Source of the DNA: a virus
IMG/VR virus record: IMGVR_UViG_3300027896_000004
Location: 1-36,154 of that record
Strand: one strand, 5' to 3'
Length of the DNA: 36,154 nucleotides
In this document: positions 29,857-36,154 of the stretch, piece by piece
Position numbering within the stretch: position 1 is the first letter of the stretch
How the letters are laid out: the number at the start of each line of letters is the position of its first letter
Position numbers and translations under genes: made by a program
The notes under the pieces: model-generated
What the model saw: the letters and a program-made list of their open reading frames with translations, nothing else
Databases searched by the model: none
Told to the model about the DNA's origin: nothing

Positions 29857-30357
29857 ATGCCAAGACCTAAAAAAGTAAATCCTGAAGGCTGCTCGGTTGA
29901 GCTTTCGGATGATTCACCTGCGCCTATCGAAAAAGTGATTCAGAAGGCTATTGATAATGCTCCTGTAAGTATTGAGGACATGCCATTGAACTGTCTTGAG
30001 GACTATGCACGATACAACGAACGTGCCAGAGCAATGAATAAGAAGCTCAAGATATGCCGATACCCAGCTAAACCATGTCCTATTGAGTTGCATCCTAAAG
30101 AGCGGATAGTTTTTGCTAGAAAGGATCAGCCTCTCAACCCATTACCTGTATATAAGTCTGATGATGTGATCGACTATAAAGAGACACTAGTCCCAGGCCA
30201 AACGTATGACATTCCTATTTACATTGTCGATTATTTAGCAGCTAAAGGCACTCCATTGTGGGAACGATATACCAATCCCGATGGTACTGTCGATTCTAGA
30301 ATTGTAGCAAAAGAACCACGATTTGCATTAAGAACCGTTCGTCAGGAATCCGCATAG
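29857..30357 (+). CDS. Unknown structural-module protein (166 aa)
   Basis: GAGG precedes the ATG. Pro/Asp-rich N-terminus (RPKKVNPEGCSVELSDDSPA), a helical block (CLEDYARYNERARAMNKKLK), then ELHPKERIVFARKDQPLNPL, a beta-rich part with YKETLVPGQTYDIPIYIVDY and LAAKGTPLWERY. The region resembles small phage proteins that clip onto the connector, but no family can be named. Confidence 0.75.
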   Translation: MPRPKKVNPEGCSVELSDDSPAPIEKVIQKAIDNAPVSIEDMPLNCLEDYARYNERARAMNKKLKICRYPAKPCPIELHPKERIVFARKDQPLNPLPVYKSDDVIDYKETLVPGQTYDIPIYIVDYLAAKGTPLWERYTNPDGTVDSRIVAKEPRFALRTVRQESA

Positions 30358-30370
30358 GAAGGATTAACGT

Positions 30371-31066
30371 ATGTCAAGATTTGTCAGCGATGTTTTAAGG
30401 ATTATGCGGCTTGCGATTGCGAGACGTAACGAAAACGATCCAGATTCAGATGATACGACATTGCGACAATATATTAACGACTTCGTTAATTTAACAATGA
30501 CCGAAGATGTTAGGCTTTTCGAACAATTTGGTTCTTATACATTTAATATAGACCAAACTAATTTAACGGGAGTTTATGAGGTGGCCAATCTCCTATCTCC
30601 CGTTCCTGACTTCGCATCATTATCATCTGAGGCGTTCATAAGCTTAACAATACCTGTTGGCGGCTCAGTTTCGTGGAATCGTTTACAGGTCGTTCAAGAT
30701 CCTGGGTTTTTCTATCAATATTGGGGTGTTAATAACGAGACCATATTGATACCAGGCTATCCAACGATGATGTTGTATTACGGCACACAGTTCGTATTTA
30801 GAACGATTCCAAACACAGCATATTCCGTATACCTGTACGGGTATAAAACCGTAGATACCATGTCAGATGACGAAGATCAGGTTATACCGTTTGACTATTG
30901 GCTAAGATATATCGCATATGGCGCGGCGATGAACTACGCAAGAGATTACCGCTTTGATGGCGAGAAAATGGCGCAGTTAAAGGCAGATTTTGCTCATGAG
31001 CGCAAATTATTGTTAGGAAGGACTCATAACCAGATCAAAAAATCCAGATCATATCCGAGGTTTTAA
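30371..31066 (+). CDS. Head-tail adaptor, P22 gp4-like/phage adaptor family (231 aa)
   Basis: Starts with helical VSDVLRIMRLAIARRNENDP, then LRQYINDFVNLTMTEDVRLF as in the adaptor family that begins with a bundle of helices. A beta insertion (SYTFNIDQTNLTGVYEV, then a Gly/Pro-rich loop) precedes a C-terminal helical part: WLRYIAYGAAMNYARDYRFD and KLLLGRTHNQIKKSRSYPRF. Placement after the capsid module and before the tail hub supports an adaptor ring binding under the portal. Confidence 0.75.
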   Translation: MSRFVSDVLRIMRLAIARRNENDPDSDDTTLRQYINDFVNLTMTEDVRLFEQFGSYTFNIDQTNLTGVYEVANLLSPVPDFASLSSEAFISLTIPVGGSVSWNRLQVVQDPGFFYQYWGVNNETILIPGYPTMMLYYGTQFVFRTIPNTAYSVYLYGYKTVDTMSDDEDQVIPFDYWLRYIAYGAAMNYARDYRFDGEKMAQLKADFAHERKLLLGRTHNQIKKSRSYPRF

Positions 31067-31067
31067 T

Positions 31068-31205
31068 ATGTCGCCGATGAAATCAAAAGCGCAACGTGGT
31101 TACTTGTGGGCAAACAACCCGAAGGTAGCTAAAGAGTTTGAATCGAAAACACCAAAGGGCAAAAAACTCCCTGCACACGTTAAAAAAGCCAAGAAGCGAG
31201 GATAA
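31068..31205 (+). CDS. Small basic phage protein (45 aa)
   Basis: Frame of 45 residues, one base after the adaptor stop: MSPMKSKAQRGYLWANNPKV then AKEFESKTPKGKKLPAHVKK. The P-M-K-S-K-A-Q-R-x-Y-L-W-A motif is, to my knowledge, common in tiny phage proteins in structural modules. Lys-rich, no membrane segment; function unknown. Confidence 0.8.
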   Translation: MSPMKSKAQRGYLWANNPKVAKEFESKTPKGKKLPAHVKKAKKRG

Positions 31206-31207
31206 TT

Positions 31208-31930
31208 ATGACTTGGAATACCACTTGGCCGATTAACGGCATATCTGTTCGAGCGAATCAAACGCCAGGCGATCAAAACACGAAATATATCAGCACAACA
31301 GCCAAGGTAGATCATTTTTTCAATGAAGGCGTAGACGAGAATGGCCATCACAAGTATGCGCAGATGGTTGCAACGAACGATGCCGATAAAACGCTAGCGA
31401 CTAATTCGCCATTAGCTACGGCAATGGATTTGATGTACTTCTCGCGATATAAGACAACAGCAGAATCTCAGGCGGCAGTACAGCAATGTATGGCTTATAT
31501 TAAAAACACTCTTGTAGCTGGCGAGGTTGCTCCATATTCAGCGGGTGTAATGGAGTTGTTGGGTATTCGCGCATGTGCTTTATGGGGATATGTTGGTGCG
31601 GTTCAAACGTTATATTATGCACACAATATCACTAATGCAAATTTAGTTCGTACAGCTGCGGGTAAATTTACAGCAAAATTTACTAATCCATTACCATCTG
31701 ATAAATACTTGTTTTTAGGTGCAAGCGTTCCTGATGCTGTTGGCTATTCAGAGGCCGTTGGGTTTTGTGTAGTAGAATCTCCCGATCCTTCGGTAGCTCC
31801 ACCTAGAACATTAGCCGACATTAAAAAAACCACAAGTATAAGTTTTACAACACCTTATATTTACAAAACTTCATCAGAAAGAGTTATAGCGAATCCTTTG
31901 CAGGGTTGGTTCATTGTTTTTGGGGGATAA
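31208..31930 (+). CDS. Unknown virion-module protein (240 aa)
   Basis: GAGG precedes the ATG. N-terminus NTTWPINGISVRANQTPGDQ, then DHFFNEGVDENGHHKYAQM; HHKYAQ with surrounding Gly/Asn occurs in phage structural proteins. Residues about 85-130 contain two amphipathic helices; the C-terminal half is beta-rich and ends with IANPLQGWFIVFGG. It abuts the hub gene with no spacer. No family can be named; tail or connector component is the likely class. Confidence 0.75.
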   Translation: MTWNTTWPINGISVRANQTPGDQNTKYISTTAKVDHFFNEGVDENGHHKYAQMVATNDADKTLATNSPLATAMDLMYFSRYKTTAESQAAVQQCMAYIKNTLVAGEVAPYSAGVMELLGIRACALWGYVGAVQTLYYAHNITNANLVRTAAGKFTAKFTNPLPSDKYLFLGASVPDAVGYSEAVGFCVVESPDPSVAPPRTLADIKKTTSISFTTPYIYKTSSERVIANPLQGWFIVFGG

Positions 31931-33871
31931 GTGGAAGTTTACGAAATCACAGGACTTCATACAGGCGTTCAGAAGTCGGGTGTCAATTATCTTTCCCCTG
32001 AAGATTCGTTTGAGACTGTTTTAAACGGATATATCTATCGTCAGGTCTTGCAATCCAGAAAAGGATTTAATCAGTTTGCTAATGGTTTAAAAGGCCGCAC
32101 AGCGGCTCCGGCATTGACTGATAGCACTCGCGTAATGGGCATCTTTGAGTTCTTTAGAAGTGACGGATCAAAAGATTTGCTTGTTTTTACCAAAAAGTTT
32201 TTATATAAATACAATGCGGGTACAAACAAGTTTGATTTAATTCCTTTTAATGCTCGCATTGTTGGCTTAAACGCTACATTTGATTATGGAATAGGATTAA
32301 CGGACAACTCGGCATATATTTCAGGGACAGGATATCCAACAAAAACGGGGGTAGATCGCTTTATATTTACTAGTCGCGGCATGACAAATACAATTTCTTT
32401 AGGCAACCCTTGCAGCGGAATATGGTTTTATAACGGAACAGACATAGGTGATTTTACAAATGTTGCCGACAATCCAGATTTTGTTGCGTTTGCTGGGGGA
32501 CCGATAACTAATCCAACATTTGCTTTAAGTTTCGGACAAAGACTTAATTTTTTCGCTCCCTATATCAATGGTATTAGGCAAAACCAAGCTATATTGTATT
32601 CAGGTATTCGAGATCTTAGCGGGACTGGCGATAGTTTTAATGCTCCGGGATCAGGGATGTTGCCAGCCGATACAGCAGAAGATATGAGTGGTATATCGAT
32701 TTTGGGAGACATGATTGCCGTGGGATTCAATCGCTCAAACTGGGTGATTGAAAAGACTAGAGACGTGTTTAATCCCTATTTCTTTAGGAAAACGCCATCT
32801 ATTCTGGGTAATGATGCTTTCTTCTCATCTGTTTCGTGGAACAATGAGGTGAAGTCATTGGGAAAAACTGGACTGATCACCACAGATGGGCGAACGTCCT
32901 TAAGATTCGATGATAAGCTCCCATATTTTACGGTTGATGAGTTAGATCAGGTAAATATCGGACTCACATATGGTGGTTTCGACAGAATAAACGGACAGTT
33001 TTTATTTGCTTTTCGAAGTAAATACGAAACTTTAGCAGCTAAAACACAAGACTTTGTTTTGTCATATAACTATGAAGAACAAACGTGGTCGATATACGAT
33101 CAGCGATTTAGTGTGTTTGGGCAATCAGATTTGGGTTTAGCTCTTAATTGGAACCAGATTGACGGCACAATAGATCCTTCATGGGATCGCTGGGATACGA
33201 CTGAGGAATTATGGGGAGATATTGGCGTAACATTGGGCGCACAAAAAACACTAGCCGGAGACAACAATGGTTATGTATATCAACTCAATCAAGACTATGA
33301 CGACTATTTTAGTCTTATTTTGGGCATATCTAATGCAGCACAGGCCGTTATCAGTGTAGATGATGCCCAGTTTGAAATTGGCGATGAGGTGACATTTCGA
33401 GATGTTGTAGGGATGACCACTATAAACGGCGTAAAAGCCAATGTAGTCGCTGTAGATCGCACTCTTACACCAAATATGGTTACGGTTGATTATAACTCAA
33501 GCAATGAATCTCCATGGGTCTCTGGCGGATCAATATCTAAGACAATCTATTTTTACGTAGAGATGAATCCTTTCAATCCATATCGCAAGGAAGGAAGAAA
33601 AGTCTATGTGTCCCATGTAGAGTTTTTCGTAAATAGCGACGCAGATGAGGTAAAGGTAACGATCACTCAAGATCAAATGCCAGGTGTGTCCAGAGAAACA
33701 AAATTTAAGCCCAATAATGCGTCTGTAGAGCCATATCAGTGGCTGACAGTGTCGGTGAATCAGGAAGCAAACTTCTTGACATTTGCTTTAGAGCATAACA
33801 GCGCGTCAACTCAACTAAGGATAACTTCGATCAGAATACATTGTGATAGAGGATCGCTAACTACGGCATAA
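31931..33871 (+). CDS. Large tail-hub/stabilisation protein, gp10-like (646 aa)
   Basis: GTG start preceded by GGGGGA. The N-terminal 450 residues carry repeated beta-sheet blades with motifs such as RVMGIFEFFRSDGSKDLLVF, KFLYKYNAGTNKFDLIPF, FNAPGSGMLPADTAEDMSGI and WIIEK-like NWVIEKTRD, which fit a beta-propeller as in podoviral packaged-DNA stabilisation proteins. Residues about 480-540 hold an FCCH-like insert (QFEIGDEVTFRDVVGMTTIN). The C-terminus is a beta-sandwich (KVYVSHVEFFVNSDADEVKV). It probably forms the hub beneath the adaptor and seals DNA. Confidence 0.75.
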   Translation: MEVYEITGLHTGVQKSGVNYLSPEDSFETVLNGYIYRQVLQSRKGFNQFANGLKGRTAAPALTDSTRVMGIFEFFRSDGSKDLLVFTKKFLYKYNAGTNKFDLIPFNARIVGLNATFDYGIGLTDNSAYISGTGYPTKTGVDRFIFTSRGMTNTISLGNPCSGIWFYNGTDIGDFTNVADNPDFVAFAGGPITNPTFALSFGQRLNFFAPYINGIRQNQAILYSGIRDLSGTGDSFNAPGSGMLPADTAEDMSGISILGDMIAVGFNRSNWVIEKTRDVFNPYFFRKTPSILGNDAFFSSVSWNNEVKSLGKTGLITTDGRTSLRFDDKLPYFTVDELDQVNIGLTYGGFDRINGQFLFAFRSKYETLAAKTQDFVLSYNYEEQTWSIYDQRFSVFGQSDLGLALNWNQIDGTIDPSWDRWDTTEELWGDIGVTLGAQKTLAGDNNGYVYQLNQDYDDYFSLILGISNAAQAVISVDDAQFEIGDEVTFRDVVGMTTINGVKANVVAVDRTLTPNMVTVDYNSSNESPWVSGGSISKTIYFYVEMNPFNPYRKEGRKVYVSHVEFFVNSDADEVKVTITQDQMPGVSRETKFKPNNASVEPYQWLTVSVNQEANFLTFALEHNSASTQLRITSIRIHCDRGSLTTA

Positions 33872-33874
33872 AAT

Positions 33875-34141
33875 ATGGCAAAGATCGCAGAAATTTACAA
33901 CATAGGCAATACGGAAAAAATAACCAATGAGCAGTTGATAAACATTCTATCTGATATGTACAAAACCCTTGCGGTTGCAATTAACAAAAAGCCTGACGTT
34001 TACCAACGTATAACTGATGGACAGGTTAATGATTCTCAACTTAATAATGGCGATTTAAATATAAATACAACAACACTAAAGGTACAGATGTTAACCAGTC
34101 ACAACACTAGTTCGACGGTAACATGGGGTACGTTAACTTAG
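33875..34141 (+). CDS. Small tail-associated protein (88 aa)
   Basis: A helical first part (TNEQLINILSDMYKTLAVAI) and a Thr/Asn-rich second part (QLNNGDLNINTTTLKVQMLT) ending in STVTWGTLT. Lies between hub and ejection genes, spaced three and seven bases from them. Possibly an adaptor that joins fibres to the tail; no family recognised. Confidence 0.7.
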   Translation: MAKIAEIYNIGNTEKITNEQLINILSDMYKTLAVAINKKPDVYQRITDGQVNDSQLNNGDLNINTTTLKVQMLTSHNTSSTVTWGTLT

Positions 34142-34148
34142 AGGTTTT

Positions 34149-34799
34149 ATGGCAGATGTATTAAGTGGCGCAGGAACGGGAGCTACAGCGGGCGCGGCAA
34201 TAGGTAGCGTTATCCCAGGTGTTGGAACAGCAATCGGTGGTGCAGGTGGTGCAATAATTGGTGCTTTATTGGCTGGGTTGACAGGCGATCGAGGACAAAA
34301 AGAAACACCCATTCAAGCACAGCAAAAGCAACTTCTCGACCAATTGCTGGCTGGATTAAAAGGCGATGGGCAGTTTGCTAATTTATTTAGTTCAGATCAG
34401 GCAGCGTTTCAGAAATCATTTGTAGATCCGGCAAAACAGATATTCAAGGGTCAGATCGCTCCACAGATCCAGCAATCCTATATTGCCAGCGGCCAACAGC
34501 GAGGAACAGGTATGGAAGATACGCTTGCCAGGGCTGGTATAGATCTAGATCAATTACTCAACCAGAACTTCATGAATTTCCAGCAAAACGCGCAAAACAG
34601 ACAAGTAAGCGCGATAGGATCAATTCTTGGCCAAGGAGCTGGTGTACCCGAACAAATCGGTTATGGCAAGGCAGCTATGCAGGGTTTGAGCGGATATTTA
34701 AGCGGAGATCGATTCGGAAAAGATATAGAGAACATCTTTAGAAAGGGTTTTGAGAAGCCAACGCCGACAACCCAATCGACAAATCAGGTGATACCATGA
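34149..34799 (+). CDS. Ejection protein with glycine-zipper N-terminus (216 aa)
   Basis: AGAGG precedes the ATG. Residues 5-45 are a Gly/Ala glycine-zipper (GAGTGATAGAAIGSVIPGVG, then IGGAGGAIIGALLAGLTG), typical of membrane-inserting segments. The remainder is Gln-rich helical (QAQQKQLLDQLLAGLKGDGQ, QIQQSYIASGQQRGTGMEDT) with the S-G-Q-x-x-G-x-G motif found in podoviral internal proteins. Its stop overlaps the next start (ATGA). It probably enters or spans the host envelope at DNA ejection. Confidence 0.8.
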   Translation: MADVLSGAGTGATAGAAIGSVIPGVGTAIGGAGGAIIGALLAGLTGDRGQKETPIQAQQKQLLDQLLAGLKGDGQFANLFSSDQAAFQKSFVDPAKQIFKGQIAPQIQQSYIASGQQRGTGMEDTLARAGIDLDQLLNQNFMNFQQNAQNRQVSAIGSILGQGAGVPEQIGYGKAAMQGLSGYLSGDRFGKDIENIFRKGFEKPTPTTQSTNQVIP

Positions 34800-35500
34800 C
34801 AATGCCAAGTCCATTTGAAATGGGTCGTGCTGTAGGCGGCAATATAAGCCGTGGTTTAGAGGGTGGGAGAGAACAAAGTGCCATTAGTCAGGTTTTAGCA
34901 GAGATTGCGAGCGATAAAGACCCCATTGCCGGACAAAATAAGATGAATCAACTTTTGCTGAATATCTCACCGGAGAGACGTGAGATTGCGTCCCAGTTGC
35001 TTGGACAACAGGTTAATCAACTGAAAACACAGCAAATCCAACAGCAACATGATGCGATCGCCAAGTCGTTTTTAAATGACTTTCCAGACGATCCCAAGAT
35101 GCAAATAGCCGCTCGCGTGCTTGCTATGAATATACCGCCTGAACAGAAACCAGTTATGATCAAATCATTACTTGGGTCGTCGCCATATATGGCGGAACAG
35201 CAAAAAAGGCTAGATCGGGAATCAATCCGCAAAGTTTACGACAACAGAATAAAGCAATTACAGCAGTCGTTAAAGTCATTAACAGATTCTAACGCAACAC
35301 CACAAGAAGAAAGTCTAGTCAGAGAACAAATTAAATCACTGCAAGATCAAGAAGATACTGCACTTGGAATAATAAACATGAAAGTAAAGTTTGATCCAAA
35401 CAACGAAAATCATAAGTCTCGTAGAGATCAGATTTTAAAGTCAGTCAATGGCGACAGGAAAAAAGCGGGTGAAATCTTGTCTAAGGATTTTGAATTGTGA
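34796..35500 (+). CDS. Internal virion/ejection protein, coiled coil (234 aa)
   Basis: Coupled on both sides by four-base overlaps (ATGA at the start, GTGA at the end). After EMGRAVGGNISRGLEGGREQ the protein is a long Gln/Lys/Glu helical region (SQLLGQQVNQLKTQQIQQQH, IRKVYDNRIKQLQQSLKSLT) with heptad spacing. Likely part of the same ejection machine as the flanking two genes. Strong coupling to the giant gene suggests fixed stoichiometry. Confidence 0.8.
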   Translation: MTMPSPFEMGRAVGGNISRGLEGGREQSAISQVLAEIASDKDPIAGQNKMNQLLLNISPERREIASQLLGQQVNQLKTQQIQQQHDAIAKSFLNDFPDDPKMQIAARVLAMNIPPEQKPVMIKSLLGSSPYMAEQQKRLDRESIRKVYDNRIKQLQQSLKSLTDSNATPQEESLVREQIKSLQDQEDTALGIINMKVKFDPNNENHKSRRDQILKSVNGDRKKAGEILSKDFEL

Positions 35501-36154
35501 CAGCAAACCAATACAGCGGTTTTTTTGCAGATTTACCTCAAGAGCCAGTAGTACAGACACCTACTGCATCTCAAAATGACTACAGTGGGTTTTTCTCTGA
35601 TTTGCCATCTCAAAAACCAGTTGTAAAGGAATCCTTACCAGCTCAAAAACAGTATGGGCCAAAAACAGAACCAATAATCTCAAAAGCTACACGCAAAATA
35701 CAGAAAGCACTTACCCCTGAAAAAGACAATTTTTTATTTAAGCAACCGGAGATGGGGCCATCTCAAGGGCTAATGCCTCATGGTCAGGCCTCTTTTTTTG
35801 CTACAAAACCAAAAGAAATGGTACTGGGCGGTCTAATTTCTATTTTGGATATGTGGGAACAGGGAATGGGCATGAGGTCACTGCCTAAACCTGGTGAAAA
35901 ACAAGGTCAAATGCCATCCGATCTTTTAAAAGAACTTGCTGGCATTACACGTGAAGGTGAATCAACGCTATCTCCTCAAGAGCAAGAAGAAGCCCAGATT
36001 TTTAATTTCTTTGCCAATATGGGCAAGCCTGAAACGTTTGCTAGGATTTTAGGGACAAGTGAAAAAACACTCGGAAAATCATTTCTAAGAGATTTTACAA
36101 AGATAGAAGGAAAGAACGCAGACAAGATTGCAAAATTGGAAACATATCTTAAGG
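35497..36154 (+). CDS. Giant polyvalent/ejection protein (5' part, crosses the circular join)
   Basis: GTG start overlapping the previous stop (GTGA). Codes for residues 1-219 up to the window end; residues 178-219 repeat what is encoded at bases 1-127. Two copies of a short motif are at residues 4-14 and 27-37: N-(Q/D)-Y-S-G-F-F-(A/S)-D-L-P, which may be a docking or targeting peptide to another virion protein. Residues about 45-150 are polar and Pro/Lys-rich; from about 150 the helical part begins (PQEQEEAQIFNFFANMGKPE). No signal peptide. The full protein is 1,921 residues. Confidence 0.88.
   Translation, partial: MTANQYSGFFADLPQEPVVQTPTASQNDYSGFFSDLPSQKPVVKESLPAQKQYGPKTEPIISKATRKIQKALTPEKDNFLFKQPEMGPSQGLMPHGQASFFATKPKEMVLGGLISILDMWEQGMGMRSLPKPGEKQGQMPSDLLKELAGITREGESTLSPQEQEEAQIFNFFANMGKPETFARILGTSEKTLGKSFLRDFTKIEGKNADKIAKLETYLK
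36028..36154. repeat. Terminal identity, right copy (circular genome overlap)
   Basis: Exact copy of bases 1-127. Collapsing the two copies gives a circle of 36,027 bp. The reading frame that opens at 35497 enters this copy in the same phase as the frame that leaves the left copy, because 36028 minus 35497 is 531, which is divisible by three. Confidence 0.97.

Noticed and set aside
1-36154. Search by eye for tRNA genes, CRISPR arrays, insertion sequences, integrase and attachment sites
   Set aside because: No cloverleaf with a T-arm motif, no regular spaced repeats, no transposase or recombinase motifs were seen. A small or unusual RNA gene could have been missed.

Overview
The window is the circular map of a complete tailed-phage genome. 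Bases 1-127 and 36028-36154 are identical, so the non-redundant genome is about 36,027 bp, and the linearisation point falls inside one giant gene that starts at 35497, runs off the right end and finishes at 5235. The head and packaging genes (small and large terminase, P22-like portal, scaffold, N4-gp56-type capsid) come with no tail tube, sheath or tape-measure gene, which points to a podovirus. The genome looks moderately AT-rich. A lipobox protein suggests a Gram-negative host, but the host cannot be named from sequence. I see no integrase, tRNA, CRISPR array or recognisable endolysin.

Layout. (1) 22365-36154, continuing to 5235 on the plus strand: two small genes, terminase, portal, scaffold, capsid, a decoration-like protein, a terminator-like hairpin, then adaptor, tail-hub and ejection proteins, ending with a 1,921-residue protein with a zincin motif and an LPD38-like region. 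(2) 5243-6364: two tiny membrane proteins, a winged-helix regulator and a ribbon-helix-helix regulator that was easy to miss. (3) 6464-12375: an array of six fibre or receptor-binding proteins, then a small lipoprotein and a 33-residue membrane peptide. (4) 12376-12686: a non-coding, hairpin-rich region with a promoter and a perfect 16-bp inverted repeat. (5) 12687-14331: replication genes (RepO-like, DnaC-like, and a protein with an SSB-like C-terminal tip). (6) 14382-15750, minus strand: RecT-like annealase and YqaJ exonuclease. (7) 15878-16481: small HTH protein and nuclease behind a strong sigma70 promoter, divergent from recT. (8) 16566-19965: two converging operons holding about a dozen very small membrane proteins, plus a repeat protein whose last four residues are C-V-I-A, a CaaX-type ending. 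(9) 20088-22270, minus strand: ParB-like protein, zinc ribbon, cytosine methyltransferase, and a second long conserved-looking frame inside the methyltransferase gene.

The genes most deserving attention are the dual-coding methyltransferase locus, the multi-copy family of micro-membrane proteins ending in a D-F-H-x-R-L-C-x-I/L-E-E motif, the CaaX-ended protein, and the structured leader in front of the replication genes. Statements about families come from recognising motifs by eye; no database search was run.
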